Shown here piece by piece: positions 47,533-56,482 of a stretch of DNA of 64,000 bases (position 1 is its first letter; each line of letters opens with the position of its first letter). Made by a program: the position numbers and the translations under genes. The notes beneath the pieces were generated by a model. The model was not told the DNA's origin, ran no database searches, and saw only the letters and a list, made by a program, of their open reading frames with translations. The stretch comes from an uncultured Clostridia bacterium (GTDB lineage Bacteria; Bacillota; Clostridia; Oscillospirales; Acutalibacteraceae), in contig CAMZEH010000001.1 in the NCBI GenBank assembly GCA_947305745.1, forward strand, positions 186,001 through 250,000, given 5' to 3'.

Positions 47533-48248
47533 TGAAAATATTGGCGGTTGACTCCTCGTCGATAACGGCATCGGTTGCGGTAATAGATGATGATAAAATT
47601 GTTTCGGAATTTTTTATGAATGCCGGACTCACGCATAGCCAAACGCTTGCGCCGATGATTGATGCCGTGCTAAAAAACTCGAATACAGAGCCAAAAGAAA
47701 TAGATTTATATGCAGTGACTAATGGCCCGGGGTCGTTCACGGGGCTCAGAATAGGCGCCGCCACGATTAAAGCTATGGCATTTGCGAATAATAAACCGTG
47801 TGTAGCGGTTTCATCGCTTGAGGCGCTTGCGTATAATTCTTGTAGCGAAAACAGTTTAATTTGTGCGTGTATGGACGCAAGGTGCGATCAAGTTTATACG
47901 GCGCTTTTTGAGAATGGAAGCGGCATTATTTCACGCGTAGCCGAAGATAGTGCGGAATTAATTCCCGATTTGACGGAAAAACTCGCAAAAATGGATAAAA
48001 ATATAGAATTTGTTGGCGACGGCGCTTTGGCGTGTTACAATAAAGTTATAGAGAGTGATGCGAGCGAAAAATATTTTCTTTTGCCCGAACATAGTAGATA
48101 TATAAAAGCGCATAATGTCGCACGCTTGGCGCTTGAAAAGTATAAATCGGACGAATTTTGCATGGCGGAAGATTTATCACTTAGTTATCTCAGAATTCCG
48201 CAAGCCGAACGACAGCTAAACGAGCGTTTATCAAAGAGCGAGAGGTGA
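47532..48248 (+). CDS. tsaB: tRNA threonylcarbamoyladenosine biosynthesis protein TsaB
   Basis: A 238-residue ASKHA-fold protein starting MKILAVDSSS. It has the diagnostic NGPGSFTGLRIGA motif and CMDARCDQVYTALF. It scaffolds TsaD and TsaE in the t6A complex and has no catalytic metal site of its own. It is coupled to tsaE. The catalytic partner tsaD is not in the window. Confidence 0.94.
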   Translation: MKILAVDSSSITASVAVIDDDKIVSEFFMNAGLTHSQTLAPMIDAVLKNSNTEPKEIDLYAVTNGPGSFTGLRIGAATIKAMAFANNKPCVAVSSLEALAYNSCSENSLICACMDARCDQVYTALFENGSGIISRVAEDSAELIPDLTEKLAKMDKNIEFVGDGALACYNKVIESDASEKYFLLPEHSRYIKAHNVARLALEKYKSDEFCMAEDLSLSYLRIPQAERQLNERLSKSER

Positions 48249-48252
48249 ATTT

Positions 48253-48693
48253 ATGATAATTATCGGATCTGACCACGCAGGATATAAACTCAAAGAGCTT
48301 ATTAAAAATTACCTTAATGAAATAGGTGAAAAATATGTCGACGTAGGTACAGATAGTGAAGAATCGTGCGATTATCCCATCTTTGCGGAAAAAGCTGCGA
48401 AAAAGGTCCTAAGCACAGAAAACACAAAAGGTATACTCGTCTGCGGTTCAGGGATAGGTGTTTCGATTGCTGCGAATAAAATAAAAGGCATAAGAGCTGC
48501 ACTTTGTATGAATTCTGAACTCGCCGAGATGTCCAGGCGGCACAACGACGCTAATATTTTGTGCTTAGGCGCAAGGTATATAGATTTTGAAACTGCAAAA
48601 AAAATAATTAAGATATTTTTAAGTACCGAATTCGAAGGCGGACGCCACGAAAGACGGGTTCAGGAAATTAAAGATATAGAACAAAATTATTAA
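48253..48693 (+). CDS. rpiB: Ribose-5-phosphate isomerase B
   Basis: A 146-residue isomerase of the RpiB/LacAB family (GSDHAGYKLKE, DVGTDSEESCDYP, CGSGIGVSIAANK, RRHNDANILCLGAR). It interconverts ribose 5-phosphate and ribulose 5-phosphate in the pentose pathway. The catalytic Cys is in LVCGSGIG. It is close-packed between tsaB and upp. Confidence 0.93.
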   Translation: MIIIGSDHAGYKLKELIKNYLNEIGEKYVDVGTDSEESCDYPIFAEKAAKKVLSTENTKGILVCGSGIGVSIAANKIKGIRAALCMNSELAEMSRRHNDANILCLGARYIDFETAKKIIKIFLSTEFEGGRHERRVQEIKDIEQNY

Positions 48694-48711
48694 AATCACG
48701 GAGGAAAGAAA

Positions 48712-49350
48712 ATGCAAGAACACAAAAACGTAATGATTATGGATCACCCTTTAATTCAGGATAAGATCAGCCTTTTGAGGAATAAAGAGACGAGCTCAAA
48801 AGAGTTTAGAGAGCTGATAAGCGAAGTTACAATGCTTATGTGCTATGAATCACTGAGAGATTTGCCGCTGAAAGAAGTAGAAGTTGAAACTCCGCTCATG
48901 ACAGCGAAAACCAAAGTTTTGGCGGAAAGACACATAGCATTTATCCCGATTTTACGAGCAGGACTCGGAATGGTAGAAGGCGTCGTAAACCTAATGCCGA
49001 CCGCAAGAGTAGGGCATATCGGGCTTTACAGAAATCCCGAAACACGTTTACCTGTTGAATATTATTGTAAACTTCCGTCGGACATCAGCGAGCGCGATGT
49101 AATACTTCTCGACCCAATGCTCGCAACGGGTGGGACTGCAGTAGACGCAATAACAATGGTCAAAGAGAGAAAGCCGAGATCGATAAAATTCATGTGCATT
49201 TTGGCATCTAATCAGGGCATCGAGGCGCTTACGAAGGCTCACCCCGACGTAAAAATTTACTGCGCAGCAAGAGATGCAGAGCTTAACGACGACTGCTACA
49301 TAATACCCGGTTTGGGCGATGCCGGCGACCGTATTTTCGGCACAAAATAA
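48712..49350 (+). CDS. upp: Uracil phosphoribosyltransferase
   Basis: A 212-residue pyrimidine-salvage enzyme making UMP from uracil and PRPP. The PRPP loop is [16 protein letters not shown], the uracil-binding end is [17 protein letters not shown], and [12 protein letters not shown] is present. It completes a salvage pair with rpiB, which supplies ribose phosphate. The AGGAAAG site precedes the ATG. Confidence 0.97.
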   Translation: MQEHKNVMIMDHPLIQDKISLLRNKETSSKEFRELISEVTMLMCYESLRDLPLKEVEVETPLMTAKTKVLAERHIAFIPILRAGLGMVEGVVNLMPTARVGHIGLYRNPETRLPVEYYCKLPSDISERDVILLDPMLATGGTAVDAITMVKERKPRSIKFMCILASNQGIEALTKAHPDVKIYCAARDAELNDDCYIIPGLGDAGDRIFGTK

Positions 49351-49369
49351 AACAAAAAGGATTTGAATT

Positions 49370-51253
49370 ATGGAAAGAATAAAAGATGCGATATGGAGAT
49401 TTGTCAAAAGGTATAGAAAATACGCGCTGCTCTTTTGCGATTTTTTGATATGGAATATATCTTTTTACGTTTCGTTTGCTATCAATCGGAACAGCCTTTC
49501 CATAATTGATTTTGACCAAACTTTTCTAACGTATTTGGCGCTTGTAAATGTTTGTTTTTTGATTACGTTTTTGTCGTTTAAGCTTTACGATAAAATTTGG
49601 CGATACGCCGATGCGGAGGATTTTTTCTACGTCGGAATGGCGACGCTGTGCGCAAATGTGCTGTTTTTTACGCTGACGATACTCTGCGGAATAAAAATGA
49701 GCATGCGTATGAACTTTTTATTTTTGATAACATCGGTATTTGCCGTGCTGATGTTTAGAGTAGTGTATCGGCTCAATAAACTTTTGGAGAACGTTTCTAC
49801 TGAAGATTTTATAAATAAGAAGCGCCTTTTGATAGTGGGCGGAGGCGACTCAACTGCGCTGCTTTTGAGGGAAATATCGAAACATTCGGGTGAGTATATT
49901 CCCGTTGCGATAGTCGATGACGATAGCGAAAAAATCGGGCGTAATATGATGGGTGTAAAGATAGCGGGCTCGACGGAGAAGATCCCTGAAATTTGCGAAA
50001 AAATGGATGTTGAAGTCATTCTTTTTTCGATAGTTTCCATTTCAAACGCGGAGAGGCGTAGGATACTCGATATTTGCGCAAAGACGAATTTGGAAGTAAG
50101 GATAATTCCAAATGTCTATGATGTTGTAACGTCGGGAATTTCGGTTGAATCCGCGATACGAAAAATCCGAGTGGAGGATTTGCTGGGACGCGAACCCGTA
50201 GTTTTCGATAAGAATCAATATGGCGGTTATTTGATAGGTAAAACAGTTTTGGTTACGGGCGGAGGCGGCTCGATAGGTTCGGAACTTTGTAGGCAGATTG
50301 CAAGTTTATCACCAAAAAAATTAATTATTCTCGATATTTATGAAAACAGCGCATATGAAATACAGCAAGAGCTGAAAATGAGGTACGGCGATAAATTAAA
50401 TTTATCGGTTGAAATAGCCACTATTTGCGACCAAAAAGAGCTTGAAGACATTTTTTCAAGAGAAAATATCGACGTTGTATTCCACGCCGCGGCTCATAAA
50501 CATGTCCCGCTCATGGAATGCAACCCCGAGGAGGCCGTTAAGAATAATATTTACGGTACGATTAATTTACTCGATTGTGCGGATAAATATGGAGTGAATA
50601 AGTTTGTGCAGATTTCAACCGATAAAGCTGTAAATCCAACGAACGTCATGGGCGCGACGAAACGCGTTTGTGAGATGCTTATTCAGGCGAAGGATAAAGA
50701 AAGCAAAACTGAATTTGTAGCGGTTCGATTTGGGAATGTTTTGGGCTCAAACGGCTCTGTAATACCGCTTTTTGAGAAGCAAATCAAAAGAATGGGGCCC
50801 GTTACCGTAACGCACCCTGAGGTCATACGCTATTTTATGACGATTCCCGAAGCTGTTTCGCTGGTCATGACGGCAGGTGGGCTCGCAAAAGGCGGAGAAA
50901 TTTTCGTCCTTGATATGGGAGCGCCTGTAAAGATCAAAGATTTGGCGGAAAACCTTATTCGTTTGTCAGGTTTTGTTCCGCACGAGGATATAAATATAGA
51001 ATACACAGGGCTCAGGCCTGGTGAGAAGCTTTATGAAGAACTTCTCATGGACGAGGAAGGAATACAAAAGACGAAAAGTAAGAAGATATATATCGGCCAC
51101 CCAATAGAATTTAGTACTGCGGAATTTAAAAACCAGTTAGATGAACTTTGGGAAATATGTGGTCACGGCGGCGAACAAGAGATAGTAGAAATGCTTTCAA
51201 AAATGGTGCCGACTTTCAGTCGGCAAGATAATAAAAATAATTTACAGCGTTGA
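49370..51253 (+). CDS. Membrane-anchored nucleotide-sugar 4,6-dehydratase (CapD/PglF/WbpM type)
   Basis: A 627-residue protein. Four membrane helices (about 15-125) are followed by a first Rossmann-like domain (VGGGDSTALLLREI), then the catalytic SDR domain from about 285, with VTGGGGSIGSELCRQI, HAAAHKHVPLME, and the STDKAVNPTNVMGATKR catalytic segment, in which the tyrosine of ordinary SDRs is replaced by Met as is normal for this family. It converts UDP-N-acetylglucosamine to a 4-keto-6-deoxy sugar for surface polysaccharide or protein glycosylation. No glycosyltransferase cluster adjoins it. Confidence 0.92.
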   Translation: MERIKDAIWRFVKRYRKYALLFCDFLIWNISFYVSFAINRNSLSIIDFDQTFLTYLALVNVCFLITFLSFKLYDKIWRYADAEDFFYVGMATLCANVLFFTLTILCGIKMSMRMNFLFLITSVFAVLMFRVVYRLNKLLENVSTEDFINKKRLLIVGGGDSTALLLREISKHSGEYIPVAIVDDDSEKIGRNMMGVKIAGSTEKIPEICEKMDVEVILFSIVSISNAERRRILDICAKTNLEVRIIPNVYDVVTSGISVESAIRKIRVEDLLGREPVVFDKNQYGGYLIGKTVLVTGGGGSIGSELCRQIASLSPKKLIILDIYENSAYEIQQELKMRYGDKLNLSVEIATICDQKELEDIFSRENIDVVFHAAAHKHVPLMECNPEEAVKNNIYGTINLLDCADKYGVNKFVQISTDKAVNPTNVMGATKRVCEMLIQAKDKESKTEFVAVRFGNVLGSNGSVIPLFEKQIKRMGPVTVTHPEVIRYFMTIPEAVSLVMTAGGLAKGGEIFVLDMGAPVKIKDLAENLIRLSGFVPHEDINIEYTGLRPGEKLYEELLMDEEGIQKTKSKKIYIGHPIEFSTAEFKNQLDELWEICGHGGEQEIVEMLSKMVPTFSRQDNKNNLQR

Positions 51254-51265
51254 TTTAAGAAATAT

Positions 51266-51290
51266 ACCACCCCCTAGTTTAGGGGGTGGT
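51266..51290 (+). terminator. Hairpin after the dehydratase gene
   Basis: A perfect 11-bp stem ACCACCCCCTA / TAGGGGGTGGT with a 3-nt loop. No T-run follows on either strand, so it may be an mRNA-end or pausing hairpin rather than a classical terminator. Confidence 0.5.
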
Positions 51291-51302
51291 AATTGTATAT
51301 GG

Positions 51303-51330
51303 AAAAAAGCTGTGCTTTTATGCACAGCTT
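51303..51330 (-). terminator. Terminator of gdpP-rplI
   Basis: Minus strand: a perfect 9-bp stem AAGCTGTGC / GCACAGCTT with a 6-nt loop, then TTTT. Confidence 0.8.
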
Positions 51331-51357
51331 GGCTTGATAATCATATTTTTATATAAA

Positions 51358-51801
51358 TTATTCCGGCAAAACTTCTACTTTGATTTTTGCTGTGATTTCA
51401 GGATAAAGTTTCACAGGCACATTGTAAACACCGCATTCTTTTATATTTGTATCAAGAATTATGCTATGTTTATCAACGCTGATTCCAAAAATTTCGTTCA
51501 CTTTCTTGGCTATATCTTTATTCGTAACGGCTCCGAAAAGATTTCCGTTTTTGCCGGCCTTTAGGTGCAAAGCTACCGTCTTGCCGCTAATTTTATTCGA
51601 TATTTCTTGCGCTTTTTCTTTACTTTCTTGTTTATGAAACTCCTCTGCCGATTTTTGCATGCTGAGTTCATTGAGCGCCTGAGAGTTTGCAATTTTTGCG
51701 CTGCCTTTTGAAATCAAAAATCTCGCAAATCCATCTTTAACGTCTTTTACCTCGCCTTTTTTGCCTGTGCCTTTCACATCTACCAACAATACCAATTTCA
51801 T
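51358..51801 (-). CDS. rplI: Ribosomal protein L9 (bL9)
   Basis: A 147-residue large-subunit protein. The N-terminal domain shows KGKKGEVKDVKDGFARFLI (here GTGKKGEVKDVKDGFARFL), followed by a long connecting helix and the C-terminal RNA-binding domain. It directly follows gdpP, as in most Bacillota. It has its own GGAG site. Confidence 0.96.
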   Translation of the reverse strand: MKLVLLVDVKGTGKKGEVKDVKDGFARFLISKGSAKIANSQALNELSMQKSAEEFHKQESKEKAQEISNKISGKTVALHLKAGKNGNLFGAVTNKDIAKKVNEIFGISVDKHSIILDTNIKECGVYNVPVKLYPEITAKIKVEVLPE

Positions 51802-51804
51802 TGA

Positions 51805-53775
51805 TCAATCTCCGTTCTTTTTGCTATTTGAATTATTTTCTTTTAAAATTTCAATCAGTTCATTTTTGGCTTTTTTAATATCATAATCTTCACTGAGCTG
51901 AGCGGCTGCCATTGTCTGATGCCCGCCACCGCCGAATTTTTCCATTATGACCTGGACGTTTATATCACCCATCGAACGAGCTGACATATTTATAATACCA
52001 TTGTTTTTAAATATTACAAAAGATGCTTTCACATTTTTTATGTTAAGAAGTTCGTCCGCCGCCTGAGCGCATGCGATTTTAAGATCACCCTCGCACGACT
52101 CCGCGCACGCTACTGCACAGCATTCGACTATGTCGCATTTTTCTATTATTTTACATCTGAGTTTATATGAATCGAGCGAATTTGAAAACAATCTTTTGAC
52201 TGCCGAGCTGTCTGCGCCTTTTCTTTTGAGGTATGCCGCAGCTTCAAACGTACGTATGCCGGTTTTTAGTGAAAAATTCTTGGTGTCAAGCGTAATGCCC
52301 GCCAAAAGTGCATCCGCTTCGGGTTTTTTCAAAAATTTATCGTTGATGTACTGTACCATTTCGGTTACCATTTCGGAAGCTGATGATGCAAACGGCTCAT
52401 GGAAAAATATTTCTGCATTTTGGATTTTATTCACATTCATGCGATGATGGTCAACCACGATAATGTTTTTACATTTCTCATAGAGTTCTTTATCTTCAAG
52501 AAAATCTGCACTGTGTGTATCAACAGCTATCAGAAGTGTCTGGGGAGTAATCATATTCTTCGCTTGTTCGGGCGAGATGAATATATCTTTTTTATACGAT
52601 TCCATATATTTTATAAGTTCGCCTGCGAGAGTCTGCGTTTTATTTACTACTACTCGGCAATTTTTCTTCTTCATACCCGAGCAAATACCGCAAAGCGCTA
52701 CCGCAGCACCTACACTATCGAAATCAGAAAATTTATGTCCCATTATAAGCACGTTTTCCGCAGTTTCGATCTTTTCCATCAGAGCCTTTGCTACAACTCT
52801 TGTACGAACTTTACTTCGTTTTTCGAGTCCGCCGGAATTGCCTCCAAAAAATTCATACGAATGTTTGTTCTTTATCGCAGCTTGATCTCCACCACGCCCC
52901 AGGGCCATATTTAGAGCGTTTTTAGCCTGAATTTTCGATTTTTCAAGCGTATCCTCACCTCTGCTCACACCTACGGAAATGGTTGCGTATTTGTTGTCGA
53001 GAGATTTTATTTCGTGAATTTTTTCAATGATTTCAAATTTTTCGTATATAAATTTTTTTAAATACTTTTCTTCGAAAAACACAGCATATTTATCATCTGA
53101 TATTCTCTCAAGCACGCCTTCCGCAGAAGATATCCATTTTTGGAGTCTGTCTTCAAGACCAAGTGAAATATATAAAATTTGCTCCTCGGAAAGCGTTTGC
53201 TTGAGTTCTTCTTTATTGTCAAAAGAAACGTATCCCACGCACATACGGCCGTCAATGAATTTTTGTTTTAAGTTTCTGTAATCGGTATCGTCTTTAAAAT
53301 ACAGAATTATGAAATCAAAAAATTTTCTTATGTATAGCTTATAACTTTCTTCACCTATCTTAATCAAAGCGTGCGTTTTGCTTAGCAAAGTTTCAGAATT
53401 TTCGCGCGGTAAAATATCTTTAAGACCGCTTGAGGAACAATATCCCCTATCCAAAAATACGGTTTTAAAGTTATCATTATAAAACAGAATTTCGTTAATA
53501 TTGGCGGTACTTACAATTATCACGGGCATCGGTACGGCTTCGAGTATGTCGCCTGAGTTACCGCTGAAAAATTTCTTTACGTTTTCGGAAACATTTAAAA
53601 TATGCTTTTTATTATATTGAAACTCAATAAGCCCGAGAGCGACTATCGAAAGAACGATCGCAAAATGCATGAATGATAAAACCGGATTTATTGGTAGCAA
53701 AGCGATGCTCATGACGAAAAGCACGGTGCTGACAAGTAGCCATGCCAGGCGCGAAGAAAGTTTTAGATTTTTCAC
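51805..53775 (-). CDS. gdpP: Cyclic-di-AMP phosphodiesterase GdpP
   Basis: A 656-residue membrane enzyme. Two N-terminal helices (about 10-50) are followed by a PAS-like domain (about 75-175) and a degenerate GGDEF domain (about 175-310). The DHH phosphoesterase comes next, with GHKFSDFDSVGAAVAL (about 344), DTHSADFLED, and VDHHRMN (about 440), and the DHHA1 domain with FGGGGHQTMAAA (about 613). It hydrolyses c-di-AMP and so affects osmolyte and wall homeostasis. The GTG start follows GGGAG. The gdpP-rplI order is conserved in the phylum. Confidence 0.94.
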   Translation of the reverse strand: MKNLKLSSRLAWLLVSTVLFVMSIALLPINPVLSFMHFAIVLSIVALGLIEFQYNKKHILNVSENVKKFFSGNSGDILEAVPMPVIIVSTANINEILFYNDNFKTVFLDRGYCSSSGLKDILPRENSETLLSKTHALIKIGEESYKLYIRKFFDFIILYFKDDTDYRNLKQKFIDGRMCVGYVSFDNKEELKQTLSEEQILYISLGLEDRLQKWISSAEGVLERISDDKYAVFFEEKYLKKFIYEKFEIIEKIHEIKSLDNKYATISVGVSRGEDTLEKSKIQAKNALNMALGRGGDQAAIKNKHSYEFFGGNSGGLEKRSKVRTRVVAKALMEKIETAENVLIMGHKFSDFDSVGAAVALCGICSGMKKKNCRVVVNKTQTLAGELIKYMESYKKDIFISPEQAKNMITPQTLLIAVDTHSADFLEDKELYEKCKNIIVVDHHRMNVNKIQNAEIFFHEPFASSASEMVTEMVQYINDKFLKKPEADALLAGITLDTKNFSLKTGIRTFEAAAYLKRKGADSSAVKRLFSNSLDSYKLRCKIIEKCDIVECCAVACAESCEGDLKIACAQAADELLNIKNVKASFVIFKNNGIINMSARSMGDINVQVIMEKFGGGGHQTMAAAQLSEDYDIKKAKNELIEILKENNSNSKKNGD

Positions 53776-53934
53776 AGATTTTCACTCCCAAAAAAATTTT
53801 AGATATTTTGCAATCATTATACTCTTATCTTAAAAAATTCGCCACTAAATTTTGTTAAACAACTGTGCGTTTTATGACTTAGTATAAATACTATAGAGCA
53901 CCAAAAAAGGAGTTAACCTTTTATTGCCAATATA

Positions 53935-53993
53935 TTAATTTTATCTAAAATTTAATAAAAATGATTGAATATATATATATATATATATAAAAT
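53935..53993 (+). promoter_or_regulatory. Shared orphan-gene promoter module, copy D (17-nt TA spacer)
   Basis: A box starting TTAATTTTATCTAAAATTTA (53935-53964, 30 nt) is directly followed by TTGAAT (53965-53970), a 17-nt pure (AT)n spacer, TAAAAT (53988-53993), and GTATACGAATC. It has the same arrangement as the copy at 25.4 kb. The rest of the gdpP upstream interval holds only a minus-strand TATAAT near 53.82 kb, probably for gdpP. Confidence 0.72.
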
Positions 53994-54046
53994 GTATACG
54001 AATCCTGGCCGTGATTCAAGAATTTATATTGAAGGAGATGTTGTTT

Positions 54047-54616
54047 ATGGGAGCTATTGCAACTCGTATGTTGGGTGTTGCCTTGCTTAAATGGGTACGC
54101 TTAACGGCTAGGTCTATTGTTGCTCCTAGATTAATTGAATTTGCTTTGAAATCAAATGTTGACTATACTGGAGCGAATGCTAACAACTTAATCACAGATC
54201 TGACAAATATTGTGGCAAAATATGGTGCAACGATGCCGCCTCAGGCTGATATCACGGGATATCAAAATGCTGTGCAGGCTTTGGCAACAATATTGAACGA
54301 TTTTAAAGCACAAAAGCCAGATTTTGATATATTCAAAAATACAATGGCACAATTAATTAAAGGAAAAATGATCTTTGTCCCTACTGCGACGCAGCAAATA
54401 ATAGCCACACGTGTGGGGCACGCCATGAATTGGGGCACGAATCCTCAAACTGTAGGCAGTAATTTTAATACGCAAATATTTTTGCCATTAAATCAATTGT
54501 TCACAACACTTGGAGGCACATTGCCATTAGCTCAAGGCGTTAAAATTGGCGCGGAGTATCGGAAGTTGAGTGCTCCGCTTGCCGTGGCACTATACACTAA
54601 TGCGATGTTGAATTAG
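54047..54616 (+). CDS. Orphan protein of unknown function under the shared promoter module
   Basis: A 189-residue protein. Its first roughly 30 residues form an amphipathic or hydrophobic helix (MGAIATRMLGVALLKWVRL), without a typical signal-peptide cleavage site. The rest is Ala/Asn/Thr/Gln-rich and uncharged compared with its neighbours, resembling secreted or surface-exposed proteins in composition. No domain is recognised. The ATG at 54047 is 9 nt after AAGGAG. The frame is open further upstream (a GTG, and an ATG overlapping the ribosome site), but those starts lack a site. It is monocistronic. Confidence 0.68.
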   Translation: MGAIATRMLGVALLKWVRLTARSIVAPRLIEFALKSNVDYTGANANNLITDLTNIVAKYGATMPPQADITGYQNAVQALATILNDFKAQKPDFDIFKNTMAQLIKGKMIFVPTATQQIIATRVGHAMNWGTNPQTVGSNFNTQIFLPLNQLFTTLGGTLPLAQGVKIGAEYRKLSAPLAVALYTNAMLN

Positions 54617-54663
54617 ATCTAGGTGCTTATTCTTTTTGATTAAAATACATAAAAACGGCCAAA

Positions 54664-54699
54664 ACTACCTTTATAAAGAAATATAAAGGTGGTTTTTTT
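54664..54699 (+). terminator. Terminator hairpin that also covers the mazF ribosome site
   Basis: ACTACCTTTATA / TATAAAGGTGGT (12 bp, one G-T) with a 6-nt loop, followed by seven T and immediately the mazF ATG. GGTGG in the 3' arm is the only ribosome-binding sequence for mazF. The hairpin therefore both ends the upstream transcript and hides the mazF start in any read-through RNA. Confidence 0.7.
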
Positions 54700-55071
54700 A
54701 TGGACGTAAAGCGCGGAGACATATTTTATGCGGATTTAAGCCCTGTTGTCGGCTCGGAGCAGGGAGGAGTTAGGCCTGTGGTTATCGTGCAAAATAACAT
54801 CGGCAACAAGCACAGCCCAACTGTAATTGCCGCGGCTGTCACGAGTCAAGAACTGAAAACGAATTTACCAACCCACATAAGCCTCGCATCGGGCGGGAGC
54901 GGACTCCCGAAAAATTCTACGGTACTTTTGGAACAAATCAGAACGATAGATAAAAAGCGTCTTAGAGAAAAACGCGGCTCTCTCGGCATGGACGCAATGC
55001 AAAGAATAGATCACGCGCTTTCGGTTAGTTTTGGGCTTCCGATTTATGGCAGTTCTACATACTATACCTGA
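54700..55071 (+). CDS. mazF: MazF/PemK-family endoribonuclease toxin (NdoA-like), without adjacent antitoxin
   Basis: A 123-residue toxin that cleaves mRNA at short sequences. The family motifs are KRGDIFYADLSPVVGSEQGGVRPVVIVQN, with the catalytic Arg in GGVRPV, VIAAAVTSQ, and LLEQIRTIDKKRL. The protein is close to the EndoA group of Bacillota. The MazE-like antitoxin gene normally lies directly upstream, but that place is taken by an unrelated orphan gene, and no antitoxin-like frame is seen on either side. Its translation start is occluded by the hairpin described at 54664. Confidence 0.92.
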   Translation: MDVKRGDIFYADLSPVVGSEQGGVRPVVIVQNNIGNKHSPTVIAAAVTSQELKTNLPTHISLASGGSGLPKNSTVLLEQIRTIDKKRLREKRGSLGMDAMQRIDHALSVSFGLPIYGSSTYYT

Positions 55072-55166
55072 ACAAATAGTATCGTTTTTAGAAATTTTAA
55101 TATAAAATAATGCTATTAAAACAATGATTTAGTCAAAAATTAATGGTGTATATTTGAAATTAGTGA

Positions 55167-55172
55167 TATAAT
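55167..55172 (+). promoter_or_regulatory. Possible -10 element of the injection-system operon
   Basis: TATAAT in the 277-nt gap between mazF and the first operon gene. No acceptable -35 lies at 16-18 nt, so an activator or another sigma factor would be needed. The gap otherwise holds only an out-of-frame open stretch that runs into the next gene. Confidence 0.35.
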
Positions 55173-55348
55173 GCAGTTGTGTATCAAAATGCCATAAAAA
55201 AATATAATCTACGGCTTTTTATGGTTAAAATATTGATTTATTTCATAAAGTGTGATTATATTGGGCTTCGGCCCACCGGCAAATCTATTTTTGGAGGCGA
55301 TGCAAAAGGCATTTATAGTCAAAGTATGTTGAAAAGGAGTTTTTCGAG

Positions 55349-56296
55349 TTGGCTTATGAGGTTTCGGGAAAAAATCGGGCGAGAAGTAAAAATCTTAAGA
55401 AAGAAAACAGTCTTGATTATTATATTCTGAATAATAAAGACGATATTTCTCCAAAATACGATAAGAATTCCGAGGACGAAGAGCAAAAATATGAATTTTT
55501 GAAGAAAAACTTGAAACCTTCGTCGGTTATACCGAGAGAAACCGAAAAATACTACGAAACTCCCGATAACTTGGGATATTTCAATACACGCTTTGGAACT
55601 ATTGCCGTAGGAAACAAAAAATATCAAAAAAATTCACCTGTTGTTTTTTCGTTGGTACCTGAAAATGCCAAGCCAAATGAGGATATTTCCGACAGAGAGG
55701 TAAATTCACCTAATTATTATTTTGGCAGCGATAAGAAAATTAGAAAAGAAAAATTTGTTGCGAGCGAAATTAGTTTTAAATATGACCCCGAAAGAAGTGA
55801 AATTCAGAAGCTCAAAGATGATAAAGACGGCGTTGTAGACGACGAAAAAGAGCTACTTTATACATCAAAAAAAGAGAACTATATGATTGAGAATCTGAAA
55901 AAAAGACAAAATGACGATATTGGGAATCTTTCGAGGGTAAATAAGAGAATTGAAAATGAAAGAGATATCAAAAAAGAAAAAGAAGAGGATAATGAGGAAT
56001 TTTTAAGTAAGCTGAATGATTTTGTATCTAAGCTGAAAAAAGACAAAATAAAAAAAAGAGTAGAGTCAGATGATGCGATTATGAGGAGAAAGAGGATACA
56101 AGAACTTTCGATAGAAGCGGATTTAAAATCGCTGAGTTTGGCGGAGTTAAGGAAGAGATTAGAAGAACTGTTAAAAAAAGAAGAGTTACCATACGAAATC
56201 CTAAAAAAATATAAGAGTATTAATAAGGGAGAATTAGATAAGCAAGAGATGATAACCATAATCAAAGAGTTGCTTATGCTAAACCCGGAGAACTGA
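55349..56296 (+). CDS. Charged protein of unknown function, first gene of the contractile injection system operon
   Basis: A 315-residue, strongly hydrophilic protein (Lys, Glu, Asp and Asn dominate), with no signal peptide or membrane helix. The middle is predicted disordered. Residues of about 160-240 look coiled-coil. The C-terminal 60 residues form short amphipathic helices (LKSLSLAELRKRLEELL) that resemble a SAP- or LEM-like fold only loosely. The TTG start follows AAAAGGAG at 9 nt. It lies just ahead of the sheath gene and uses the same strand. It could be a regulator, assembly factor or cargo of the system. I recognise no family. Confidence 0.6.
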   Translation: MAYEVSGKNRARSKNLKKENSLDYYILNNKDDISPKYDKNSEDEEQKYEFLKKNLKPSSVIPRETEKYYETPDNLGYFNTRFGTIAVGNKKYQKNSPVVFSLVPENAKPNEDISDREVNSPNYYFGSDKKIRKEKFVASEISFKYDPERSEIQKLKDDKDGVVDDEKELLYTSKKENYMIENLKKRQNDDIGNLSRVNKRIENERDIKKEKEEDNEEFLSKLNDFVSKLKKDKIKKRVESDDAIMRRKRIQELSIEADLKSLSLAELRKRLEELLKKEELPYEILKKYKSINKGELDKQEMITIIKELLMLNPEN

Positions 56297-56482
56297 ATTT
56301 GCTTAACAATAAATTAGGGCTCATTTCCCTATTTTATCTGTTAATAAATCGCATGGAGTCTACGATATGAGCAAGTTACTGTGATTGTTTATATGGTAGA
56401 CGAGATGCAAAAAATTCAATTTATTTAACCGGAAAGGAGTTGAAAGGTTCTTGCTATTTAATAGTAGGGAACCGAGATGATT
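56297..56482 (+). other. Intergenic region ahead of the sheath gene
   Basis: 186 nt without a credible gene. It contains a small hairpin (TAGGG / CCCTA, 7-nt loop, then TTTTAT) that could partially attenuate transcription between the first gene and the structural genes. An isolated AAAGGAG is followed by a short TTG frame that overlaps the sheath start and is not convincing. Confidence 0.4.

Noticed and set aside
55179..55430. 83-residue frame before the injection-system operon
   Set aside because: It overlaps the start of the 315-residue gene in another frame, lacks a ribosome site, and has no recognisable features.
56477..56482. Upstream ATG as start of the sheath protein
   Set aside because: It adds only Met-Ile, and the family begins MAEYLSPGVYVEE-like. 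The second ATG was preferred, though the difference is minor.
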